Assembly (NCBI RefSeq): GCF_009826935.1
Contig: NZ_WUMN01000003.1
Span: 124,001 to 188,000, forward strand
Source: Flavobacterium sp. Sd200
Lineage (GTDB): Bacteria; Bacteroidota; Bacteroidia; Flavobacteriales; Flavobacteriaceae
Reading direction: 5' to 3'
DNA length: 64,000 nucleotides
This document shows positions 51,116 to 58,907 of this stretch, in pieces (positions within the stretch are counted from its first letter, which is position 1; each line of letters opens with the position of its first letter). Under the pieces are notes generated by a model. It did no database searches and was not told the origin of the DNA. It saw nothing but the letters and a program-made list of their open reading frames with translations. A program made the translations under genes and the position numbers.

Positions 51116-51931
51116 ATGTGGGAAAAAGTAGAACAAACGGCCAATTATATATTTAGCATAACCAACTTTACGCCTCAGGATGGTATTATACTTGGCTCCG
51201 GCCTTGGTAATTTTGTAGATGATATTGCAATAGAGTTTTCAATTCCTTACACCGATCTTCCTAATTTCCCTGTAACAACCGTTGCCGGGCATGGTGGTAG
51301 GCTTATATTTGGCACTATTGGCTCTAAAAAAGTGGTAGCTATGCAGGGCAGGTTTCATTTTTATGAGGGCTACAGCATGCAGCAGGTAACATTTCCTGTT
51401 CGGGTAATGAAACAGCTTGGCGTGCAAAAGCTAATTGTAAGTAATGCATCGGGTGGGGTAAACCCCGGTTATAAGGTGGGCGATGTGGTTATTATTAACG
51501 ACCACATAAACTTAATGCCTGAGCATCCGCTGCGCGGAGCTAACGACGAGCGTTTTGGGCCAAGGTTTGTAAATATGAGCGAGCCTTACAATCGTTCGCT
51601 TATACGCCTGGCTAAAGAAATAGCAATACGGGAACAGATAGAGGTTAAAGACGGTGTGTACCTCGGTTTACAGGGGCCTACCTTTGAGACCCTTGCTGAA
51701 TACAGGATGGTGAAAATTTTGGGTGCCGATTGTGTGGGCATGAGTACCGTTCCTGAAGTTATTGTGGCACGCCACATGGATGTAGAATGTTTTGGGCTTT
51801 CGGTTATTACCGATATGGGTGATACACCCGATAACCTTGCGACGGTTAGCCATGAAGAAGTGCTCGAAGCTGCCCGTAGTGCCGAGCCTAAAGTGCGAAA
51901 CCTTATAAAACAACTTATTATAGAGTCGTAA
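51116..51931 (+). CDS. Purine nucleoside phosphorylase (inosine/guanosine type)
   Basis: Salvages purines by phosphorolysis of (deoxy)inosine and guanosine. 271 residues from MWEKVEQT; an in-frame ATG 12 bp earlier (MFKI) is possible. Trimeric-PNP motifs are ILGSGLGNF, VAGHGGRLIFG, MQGRFHFYEGY, LIVSNASGGVNP, DHINLMPEHPLRG, GPTFETLAEYRM and the Met-Glu/VISDM-like VITDMGD with VSHEEVL. Its lengths and motifs fit the trimeric class, not DeoD. A bidirectional terminator at 51973 separates it from the convergent esterase-like gene. Confidence 0.92.
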   Translation: MWEKVEQTANYIFSITNFTPQDGIILGSGLGNFVDDIAIEFSIPYTDLPNFPVTTVAGHGGRLIFGTIGSKKVVAMQGRFHFYEGYSMQQVTFPVRVMKQLGVQKLIVSNASGGVNPGYKVGDVVIINDHINLMPEHPLRGANDERFGPRFVNMSEPYNRSLIRLAKEIAIREQIEVKDGVYLGLQGPTFETLAEYRMVKILGADCVGMSTVPEVIVARHMDVECFGLSVITDMGDTPDNLATVSHEEVLEAARSAEPKVRNLIKQLIIES

Positions 51932-51972
51932 AGTCAAAAGTCATAAGGTCATAAAGTTTACAGATTTAAAAT

Positions 51973-52008
51973 AAAAATGGATTTTGAGCCGACTCAAAAT
52001 CCATTTTT
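51973..52008. terminator. Bidirectional terminator
   Basis: AAAAATGGATTTTGAG-CCGA-CTCAAAATCCATTTTT is a 16-bp perfect stem between the phosphorylase and esterase-like genes. Confidence 0.85.
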
Positions 52009-52020
52009 ATTTTAGAATTG

Positions 52021-52041
52021 AAAAAAGTTTAAATCAGTTCA
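52021..52041. repeat. 21-bp direct repeat, left copy
   Basis: A6 followed by GTTTAAATCAGTTCA. The same 21 bases recur at 53271-53291, so the two copies bracket the esterase-like gene exactly. Confidence 0.9.
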
Positions 52042-52044
52042 ATG

Positions 52045-53220
52045 TTATTTTTCATAAGACACTTCTATCCAATCTTCTCCGATAAAAACCAAAGCATCAA
52101 AAAGGTTTAATAAATCTCTTTCGCTTACATCTGTCTTCTTGGAATATATGTTATACAAATTAAAAATAGATGAATCATCATACCCTTTATTTCTAAATTC
52201 TGATAAAACACTCTTTGAGTCAAGAAAATGGTTTTTATGTATTGACGGTAAATAATATAAAATGTTATTATTGTTTTTTGATGCCGTTACTATTGTCTTT
52301 TCTTTTACATCTCGACTATACCTGTTAACTGAACCAAACGCAATATGATAGGAGGTATTTGGATTTAATTCTCTAAATTGATGTCCCATTGTTAATCCCT
52401 TCATGTATTCATAATTGCATTTTGACATATGGGCATTGGCAAGCCACACAATAAACTTTTTATCAGGGTTTTGTTTTACAATAAAATCAAGATTTTTAGC
52501 CATTTCTGTATCTCTTGTAGGATTTAGTCGTGGGACAGACTGACCTCTGTCTGTGTACTTTAGTTTAATATCCGCTTTGTAACTTTCTAATATACGTGTC
52601 CATTGTTTTTCAGTTTTAACTTTTTCGTTTTGTAGCAATGCTGTTATATAACTATTAAGAAAATCAATATCCGATTTTGACAATACTTTGCGGGCTTTTG
52701 AGGTGTTCAATAAAAATGTATTGGTAAGATTTAAAAACTTTTCGTCTACCTCTATATCATTTGTACTCAAAAATTCCTTAATCTTTTTTGGAAAAACGAA
52801 ATGGGCATCCCCTCCCATTTGAATATCAAATCCCCAAATGGTAACATTATTATCTTTCAAAAAGGCCATCAATTCTTTACATTGTTCAGATTCTTTCCAA
52901 ATGTTAGGCAGATTTCTTTTATTATGAATAAACAATAAGCTAATAAAATCCGCCTCAAACACAATATCTTTATAGCCGTATTCTGTTACCAGGTACTTTA
53001 CAAACTCTGTTTTGGCAAGAAAATCCGAACCACTCGAATGTACTGATTCTCCGAGGAAAACGGTTTGTTTTCCTTCTATATTCTGGTCAATGATTTTCTT
53101 GACATCTTCCGTTAAAAAATTATGATCTAATGAATTTAGTTCATAAGTATTGTTCTCCATTTGAGAATAGAGCGTTTGATAAATAAAGAGTATAACCAGT
53201 AATAAAAATGATTTTTTCAT
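52045..53220 (-). CDS. Erythromycin esterase-family protein with signal peptide
   Basis: 391 residues from the ATG at 53220 (MKKSFLLLVILFIYQTLYSQ, a signal peptide); the frame extends 16 codons further up without better evidence. Family landmarks are VFLGESVHSSGSDF (Glu58, His61), KDIVFEADF, WGFDIQMGG, RDTEMAKNLDF and WLANAHMSKC with a second His, as in EreA/EreB. Such enzymes can open the macrolide lactone ring, but many homologs have other or unknown substrates. Resistance is not implied by sequence alone. It is visibly more A+T-rich than its neighbours and is flanked by 21-bp direct repeats, suggesting acquisition by transfer. Confidence 0.8.
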   Translation of the reverse strand: MKKSFLLLVILFIYQTLYSQMENNTYELNSLDHNFLTEDVKKIIDQNIEGKQTVFLGESVHSSGSDFLAKTEFVKYLVTEYGYKDIVFEADFISLLFIHNKRNLPNIWKESEQCKELMAFLKDNNVTIWGFDIQMGGDAHFVFPKKIKEFLSTNDIEVDEKFLNLTNTFLLNTSKARKVLSKSDIDFLNSYITALLQNEKVKTEKQWTRILESYKADIKLKYTDRGQSVPRLNPTRDTEMAKNLDFIVKQNPDKKFIVWLANAHMSKCNYEYMKGLTMGHQFRELNPNTSYHIAFGSVNRYSRDVKEKTIVTASKNNNNILYYLPSIHKNHFLDSKSVLSEFRNKGYDDSSIFNLYNIYSKKTDVSERDLLNLFDALVFIGEDWIEVSYEK

Positions 53221-53270
53221 TTTTTGTATCTTGAAAATAATGAAGTGGTTTAAACTTTTTCGCTTCAATC

Positions 53271-53291
53271 AAAAAAGTTTAAATCAGTTCA
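53271..53291. repeat. 21-bp direct repeat, right copy
   Basis: Identical to 52021-52041 and in the same orientation. Just upstream, TTTAAACTTTTT (53250-53261) pairs with AAAAAAGTTTAAA, so this copy also forms an inverted repeat. Confidence 0.9.
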
Positions 53292-53315
53292 TTATCAAAT
53301 TATCAAATTGACTGA

Positions 53316-54050
53316 TTATGCTCTTTGCCTTACAGCTTCATATAAAAATGCACCGCAGGCTACAGATACGTTTAGCGATCCAATAGTGCCAAACATTGGC
53401 AACTTGGCTTTTTCGTCTACAATTTTAAGTACGCTTGGGTTTATTCCGCGGTCTTCACTGCCCATAATAATGGCTACGGGTTCGTTTAGGTTTAGGTCAT
53501 ACAAAGAACTTTCAGTTTTTTCAGTTGCAGCAACCGTTTTTATACCCGATCCCTGAAGGTGGAAAATAGCATCTTTAATATGCTCTACTTTACAAATAGG
53601 TACATTGAACACTGCTCCGGCAGATGTTTTTACGGTATCGCCGTTTACCGGTGCCGATCCTTGTTTTTGTATAATAATGCCGCTAACTCCGGTGCATTCT
53701 GCCGTACGGATAATTGCACCAAAATTTCGCGCATCAGACAGTTGATCCAGTATAAGGAACAATGGTGTTTTCCCGCTTTCCAAAACCGTTTCTACCATTT
53801 CTTCTAAATTGTAAAAGCTAATAGGGGCAATACTGGCTACAGCACCCTGGTGGTTGTTGGGTGTAAGGCGGTTAAGTTTTTCTACGGGAACATAGCTAAA
53901 GTTAATGCTCTTTTGCTTCATTACCTTCATCAGGTCGCGCATCAGGTCGCCCTGGGCATCCTTTTGTATAAAAACCTTGTCTATTTCCTTGCCGGCCTGT
54001 ATGGCTTCTATAATGGCGCGTATGCCAAATATCTGATGTTCTTTTTCCAT
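53316..54050 (-). CDS. rlmB: 23S rRNA (guanosine2251-2'-O)-methyltransferase (TrmH family)
   Basis: 244 residues from the ATG at 54050 (MEKEHQIFGIRAIIEA). An N-terminal L30e-like RNA-binding domain precedes the SpoU knot domain with LILDQLSDARNFGAIIRTAE (motif 1), IIMGSEDRGI (motif 2) and GSLNVSVACGAFLYEA (motif 3). RlmB methylates G2251 in the 23S P-loop. The start sits 4 nt after a TACCTTTG box, excluding the longer frame that begins at 54074. Confidence 0.92.
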   Translation of the reverse strand: MEKEHQIFGIRAIIEAIQAGKEIDKVFIQKDAQGDLMRDLMKVMKQKSINFSYVPVEKLNRLTPNNHQGAVASIAPISFYNLEEMVETVLESGKTPLFLILDQLSDARNFGAIIRTAECTGVSGIIIQKQGSAPVNGDTVKTSAGAVFNVPICKVEHIKDAIFHLQGSGIKTVAATEKTESSLYDLNLNEPVAIIMGSEDRGINPSVLKIVDEKAKLPMFGTIGSLNVSVACGAFLYEAVRQRA

Positions 54051-54054
54051 GGCA

Positions 54055-54062
54055 CAAAGGTA
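54055..54062 (-). promoter_or_regulatory. -7 box (TACCTTTG) of rlmB
   Basis: TACCTTTG on the minus strand ends 4 nt before the ATG, implying a leaderless transcript. Its upstream side abuts the T-run of the SusD terminator. Confidence 0.55.
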
Positions 54063-54066
54063 TAAA

Positions 54067-54095
54067 AAAACCACCAGCGTTTTACTGGTGGTTTT
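54067..54095 (-). terminator. Terminator of the SusC-SusD operon
   Basis: AAAACCACCAG...CTGGTGGTTTT hairpin followed on the minus strand by T7, 20 bp past the SusD stop. Confidence 0.8.
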
Positions 54096-54114
54096 ATGGT
54101 GTGTTGTTGTGGAT

Positions 54115-55548
54115 TTAGTTTATATCCCAAAAAATCTTTGTAGTAAGTTTGTCTCCGCCAATAGCTCCGGATGCAGATGTCCAGTTAGCGGTGTTTACCG
54201 TTTGCTCATCTATAGGGTAGGTAAACCTAACAGGTATCTGCCCTTCTGATGCCGGAACAGCATTTACAGCCGGGGTAAGCACCGGATAATCCAGCCTTCG
54301 CCACTCGTTCCAGGACTCAAAAGGCCTGTTGTAAAAGGCAATCCATGCCTGTGTGCCAATTTTTTCCTGCCATGTGCCGCTTGCTGTGGCATATGCTACC
54401 GCCGGGGTTGCCAAATAAGCATCTGCGCCGCTAACACCCCAAAAATCAAACGATGCCCTTATCGCGGCATTATAATAATCTTCCTCTGATCCGTTAACGC
54501 TATAGCCTCTGGCTGCAGCTTCTGCAAGATAAAAATTAACTTCTGCGGCCTCAAATAATATACCGGGAAAATTAGATTCGGTTAGCGTAGTGCCAACAGC
54601 CGAGAAGCTAAAATAATTGTTTCCGGCTCCATTAACACCGCCCAAATACTGCCCGTCAATGGATTCAAAGTAAACGGCTCTCCTTGGATCGCTCAATGTG
54701 TTCATAGTGTTTACTATGCTTTCAGAAACTACATAATCATTCCTGTTGCTGTTTACAATTTGAGCATAAATAGGGTTATAAAATGGCGCTGCACCGGGGT
54801 AGTTAAACACTGCGTTATCGGTGTTGGTTGTTATTACCCCGTCGGTCACTGCACTTTGTATGGCAGACCGTGCAAGGGTAGTGTTTACATCTGCAATGGC
54901 AATGCCCAGTTTTACTTTTAAGGAGTTGCCAAAAAGTTTCCACTTGGCAATATCGCCGCCATAAATAATATCGCCCGATGTAAATGTGCCTTCATTCTCG
55001 TCAAGATCATCTAATGCGGCATCCAGTCTTGTTATGAGCAGAGGGTAAATTTCGGCATCATCATCATAAACAGGCAATACATTATAAGGATCTAAAGATT
55101 CAGAATAAGGTGCATCTCCAAAAGTGTCTATAATTAACTGAAAGGTATAGACCTTTATGATCTCTATTATAGCTATTTCATTTTGCTTTGTTCCGGCATC
55201 TTTTTCGGCATCGTCCTGTATCAATAACCGGGCGCTTTCAAGGTTGCCCAAAACATCCCTGTATAGGTTGTCCCAAAGGTTGTCGGCAATGGTTCTCGAA
55301 ATAATATTGTAGCGCGATTCGGCAGGATATTGCGTAGATGCCCAGTATTGTGTGTAAAACCTGAAAGGGTTAAGGTTTACTTCGGGTGTAACCGATTGGT
55401 CTGTGAGTTCGCGCTGCGCGTTGGCAAACAGAGTTTCGGCAGGCACTACATAAGGTTTATCTTTATCATCGTTAAAAGAACTGTCGTCGCTCGTGCAGGA
55501 AGCCATTACCAACAGTAGTACTGATGCTGTATATATTATCTTTTTCAT
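54115..55548 (-). CDS. SusD/RagB-family outer-membrane lipoprotein (SusD-like_2 type)
   Basis: 477 residues, lipoprotein signal LLLVMASC with TSDD after the Cys. The helical TPR-like body (DNLWDNLYRDVLGNLESARLLI; YPLLITRLDAALDDLDEN; WKLFGNSLKVKLGIAIADV; FNRPFESWNEWRRLDYP region) is that of nutrient-binding SusD homologs. It forms the lid of the SusC pore. Its start overlaps the SusC stop by one base (TAATG). No enzyme for glycan or peptide breakdown is adjacent, so the imported ligand is unknown. Confidence 0.92.
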   Translation of the reverse strand: MKKIIYTASVLLLVMASCTSDDSSFNDDKDKPYVVPAETLFANAQRELTDQSVTPEVNLNPFRFYTQYWASTQYPAESRYNIISRTIADNLWDNLYRDVLGNLESARLLIQDDAEKDAGTKQNEIAIIEIIKVYTFQLIIDTFGDAPYSESLDPYNVLPVYDDDAEIYPLLITRLDAALDDLDENEGTFTSGDIIYGGDIAKWKLFGNSLKVKLGIAIADVNTTLARSAIQSAVTDGVITTNTDNAVFNYPGAAPFYNPIYAQIVNSNRNDYVVSESIVNTMNTLSDPRRAVYFESIDGQYLGGVNGAGNNYFSFSAVGTTLTESNFPGILFEAAEVNFYLAEAAARGYSVNGSEEDYYNAAIRASFDFWGVSGADAYLATPAVAYATASGTWQEKIGTQAWIAFYNRPFESWNEWRRLDYPVLTPAVNAVPASEGQIPVRFTYPIDEQTVNTANWTSASGAIGGDKLTTKIFWDIN

Positions 55549-58500
55549 TAGAAGCTTACTTTTAAATTAAACGAGTATGTTTTGATCGACGGCATTACAC
55601 CCGACTGGAATCCCTGGATGTTGCCGGATGAAGCACCTGCCTCGGGGTCTGCATAGGGCAGGTTTTTATGGATAATCCATAAATTGTTCCCTAAAAAGCT
55701 TAAAGACATATTTTTAATAAATGTTCTTTCAAGCATTTTAGAAGGGAAACTGTAGGTTAAGGCTACCTCTCTCAGTTTTACATAAGAAGCATCATAAACA
55801 AAAGCCTGAGACGGGTTGGCATCTGTACCAAATGCTCCTCCTACATAGTTGGCTTCTACCCTTGTTGTGTTTGGTGTTCCGTCTTCATGAACGCCCTGGT
55901 TTAAAACCCCGCCGCCATCTGCAACGGCATTTCTAACCGGGTTGCCAAGCTCGTTATTTCCTGCAGTGTTGGGATATAGTCCTGTATATTGCCCGTAAGA
56001 CTGGTCTAAAGAAAATACATCTCCACCGTGTTTTATATCTATCAACGCGCTTAACGACACGTCTTTATAGGTAAACTTGTTGTAAACCCCACCAAACCAA
56101 TCTGCCTGAATGTTACCGATGATCTGGTTGGAAGACGGAATGTAGTATCCGTTCTCATCTACAAGTTTGTTGCCGTTCTCGTCATAAGTATATCCGGTTC
56201 CCCTCAATGCGCCGTATGAATCGCCAACAGCGGCATTAAGCGTTATACCATCCTGAAAAGAAGCAAGTACAAGGTTGTCGCGCCCCTGATTTAAAGAAAG
56301 TACTTTGTTTTTGTTCTTAGACCAGTTTAGGCGCACGTCCCAGGAAAAATCATTGCTTTTAATGGGTGTGCCGCTTAAGGCTACTTCTATACCTTTATTT
56401 TGTATTTCCCCGGCATTGATGTAGGAAAAACTATATCCTGTAGATGCCGATTGCGGCACACTGAATATTTGATTCTCTGTATTATTCTTGTAAACAGATA
56501 CATCAAAAGCTAACCTGCTCTCAAAAAGGCTTGCCTCAATACCAAGTTCTGTAGATTTTTGTTTTTCGGGTTTAAGGGCTTCAAAATCAACAAAAGTTGT
56601 GCTATTGCCCATTAACAGGTTTCCGTTTAAAAGCCCTTTGTTATCTTTTGCTCCCAAGGTTCCATAAGCGGGGTCATTACCCACCACTGCATAACTGGCC
56701 CTTAGTTTTAGCATAGACAGCCAGTCGGCTTTTATCAGTTCAGATGCTATAAAACTACCGCCTATAGAATAGTAATCATAAGAATTGTTGCTAAGGGGGA
56801 GTGCTGTAGAAACATCATATCGGTAAGATCCTTCTACATACAGCGTTTTTTTATAGTCTACAGACAGTTGGCCGTAAAGTCCTTGTTTTTCGTAATTAAG
56901 TTCGCTTTCTATTGGCGCAACAAAGGTGTTGGAGTTTGAAAGCGAGAACAATCCCGGTGCGGCAAGGCCACCGGTGGTAGAACCGTCATAGGCATCTACT
57001 TTTGTTTTAATAAAGGTTGTGCCTAAGAGTGCCTTACCTCCAAAACTACCCAACTGGAAGTCGTATGTTGTAATCAGGTCGTAAGTGGTTTGTAAAAAAG
57101 TACGTGTATAGAGCCTGTAGCCCGATGTTTCGTCCAGGGCCTGTATGCCAAACTCTTCTGCGTGGCTGCCTATCTCTTTTCTCCACTCCAGCCTGTCGTT
57201 AGAGTAATCGGCTGTTACACGCCCTAAAATGTTCCAGTTATCGGTCACGTCATAGCTAATATTACCACCTGTAAGTATGCGCGTGTGGTCATCGCTTTGA
57301 TAGTTTTTATAACGGTCCCAGTAAGGGTTGTTCCAGTAAGCGGGGCTAAAGTCGCCATCAAGCGGGCTAACCATGTTCCAGGTAACATTTTGGTTGTTTC
57401 TAAAGTATTCCTGCCTCAGTTCTTTAATGTCAACATTGGTTTGCCACCATTGCCTGAAACCACCTAAAATATTGTCGCCATAGCCCACGCTGTTCCTGCC
57501 CTGGGTGGTTTGGTCTGTAAAATTAGTAAATGCCGTAACTTTTACTTTGCTGGAAAGGCTGCGGCTAAAATTACCGTTTACACTGTTTTTATTCAGGCGG
57601 CTGTTGGGCATTATACCGGTTTCATAATTGTTTGTAAAGCCAAAATTATAGGTCGATTTGTCGTCGCCACCGTTTACATTAACGCTGTTTTGCAACCCGA
57701 ATGAATCCTGAAAAAAACTTCCCGGGTCGTTTTTTGCTGCAGCCCAGGGTGTGGCCTGTCCATAATTAGGGTTTCCGGGTGCAAATGCATTCCATTGATA
57801 AACCATCAGGCTTTGGTCAAACGCATTACCAAAAGATGAGTCGGCAGTAGTGTCTACAATAAGGTCGTCTATTCCGTCTCCGTTAGCATCGCCGGAATAA
57901 AAACTGTCGTTAGCGCCGCTGTAGCCGTTTGCCCCATATTTTTTCTGATACTTTACAAAAGTGTCTTTGTTGTAACGGCCTACAGATGTAGTGGTGCTGA
58001 AACTTACGCCTAATCCGCTGTTGGTTTTGCCCTTTTTGGTAGTTATCATAATCGCACCGTTAGAAGCCTGGCTGCCGTAAAGGGCTGTTGCGGCGGCGCC
58101 TTTCAGTACCGTTATAGACTCAATGTTGTTTGGGTCTATGTCTGATGTAGAGTTACCAAAGTCAAAACCTACCCTTGAGTTCATTGCCGATGTGGTGTTG
58201 AGGTTGGTGTTAGCAATAGCTACCCCGTCGAGTACTATAAGTGCCTGGTTGTTGCCCGAGATACTCTTTGTTCCGCGCAGCACAATGTTGCTCGACCCAC
58301 CAAAATTGGAGTTGTTTCTAACCTCAAGACCTGCTACCTTTCCGGAGAGGCTGTTTACAAAGTTGTTTGTGGGTGTTACGTTTACCGAGTTACCGTCTAA
58401 TTTTTGCGATGAATACCCAAGGGATTTCTTGTCTCTCGAAATGCCCAGTGCGGTTACCACAACGCCTTCCAGTTCTGTTGCCTGGTCCTTAAGTATAATG

Positions 58501-58772
58501 GCTACAGAAGCATTCCCTGCCGATACCTGTTGGGTTTGCATGCCTACAAAAGTAAAAACCAGTACCTGTGTTGAAGCGGCCTGGATGGTAAACTTACCGT
58601 CAATGTCGGTTTGGGTGCTGTTGGTTGTTCCTTTTACTACCACGTTTACACCCGGTATAGGAAAACCACTCTCGTCAGTAACTGTCCCTGTTACTGCTCT
58701 TTCCTGTGCAAACGAGATTTGCACTATTAACGCAAAAAACAGCGTTAATACAACGTTTAGTCTTGTTTTCAT
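55548..58772 (-). CDS. SusC/RagA-family TonB-dependent outer-membrane transporter
   Basis: 1074 residues, signal peptide MKTRLNVVLTLFFALIVQISFAQ. Order: carboxypeptidase-regulatory-like domain (VTGTVTDESGFPIPGVNVVVKG, residues about 25-100), a TonB-dependent plug (VVVTALGISRDKKSLGYS; VLDGVAIANTNL; IESITVLKGAAATALYG) and a 22-strand barrel ending in LKVSF with the terminal aromatic residue. It imports ligands captured by SusD with TonB energy. A NGDGIDD-type acidic calcium-like loop is present in the barrel region. No extracytoplasmic sigma or hybrid sensor gene is nearby. Confidence 0.95.
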   Translation of the reverse strand: MKTRLNVVLTLFFALIVQISFAQERAVTGTVTDESGFPIPGVNVVVKGTTNSTQTDIDGKFTIQAASTQVLVFTFVGMQTQQVSAGNASVAIILKDQATELEGVVVTALGISRDKKSLGYSSQKLDGNSVNVTPTNNFVNSLSGKVAGLEVRNNSNFGGSSNIVLRGTKSISGNNQALIVLDGVAIANTNLNTTSAMNSRVGFDFGNSTSDIDPNNIESITVLKGAAATALYGSQASNGAIMITTKKGKTNSGLGVSFSTTTSVGRYNKDTFVKYQKKYGANGYSGANDSFYSGDANGDGIDDLIVDTTADSSFGNAFDQSLMVYQWNAFAPGNPNYGQATPWAAAKNDPGSFFQDSFGLQNSVNVNGGDDKSTYNFGFTNNYETGIMPNSRLNKNSVNGNFSRSLSSKVKVTAFTNFTDQTTQGRNSVGYGDNILGGFRQWWQTNVDIKELRQEYFRNNQNVTWNMVSPLDGDFSPAYWNNPYWDRYKNYQSDDHTRILTGGNISYDVTDNWNILGRVTADYSNDRLEWRKEIGSHAEEFGIQALDETSGYRLYTRTFLQTTYDLITTYDFQLGSFGGKALLGTTFIKTKVDAYDGSTTGGLAAPGLFSLSNSNTFVAPIESELNYEKQGLYGQLSVDYKKTLYVEGSYRYDVSTALPLSNNSYDYYSIGGSFIASELIKADWLSMLKLRASYAVVGNDPAYGTLGAKDNKGLLNGNLLMGNSTTFVDFEALKPEKQKSTELGIEASLFESRLAFDVSVYKNNTENQIFSVPQSASTGYSFSYINAGEIQNKGIEVALSGTPIKSNDFSWDVRLNWSKNKNKVLSLNQGRDNLVLASFQDGITLNAAVGDSYGALRGTGYTYDENGNKLVDENGYYIPSSNQIIGNIQADWFGGVYNKFTYKDVSLSALIDIKHGGDVFSLDQSYGQYTGLYPNTAGNNELGNPVRNAVADGGGVLNQGVHEDGTPNTTRVEANYVGGAFGTDANPSQAFVYDASYVKLREVALTYSFPSKMLERTFIKNMSLSFLGNNLWIIHKNLPYADPEAGASSGNIQGFQSGVMPSIKTYSFNLKVSF

Positions 58773-58907
58773 TTAGTATTAATTGAGTTAGTCGAAACCA
58801 AATCTCTAACAATAACTTAACGATAACAAAACCTTTATGATAATTTTCAGATAAAATTAGCTACTTGTTAAATTTAATTTAAATAATTTGTTAAAACATT
58901 GAAAATG

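Noticed and set aside
58123-58776. Long (217-codon) frame on the + strand opposite the SusC gene
   Set aside because: It lies wholly antisense to a convincing TonB-dependent transporter, has no signal or family motif, and mirrors codon bias of the other strand.
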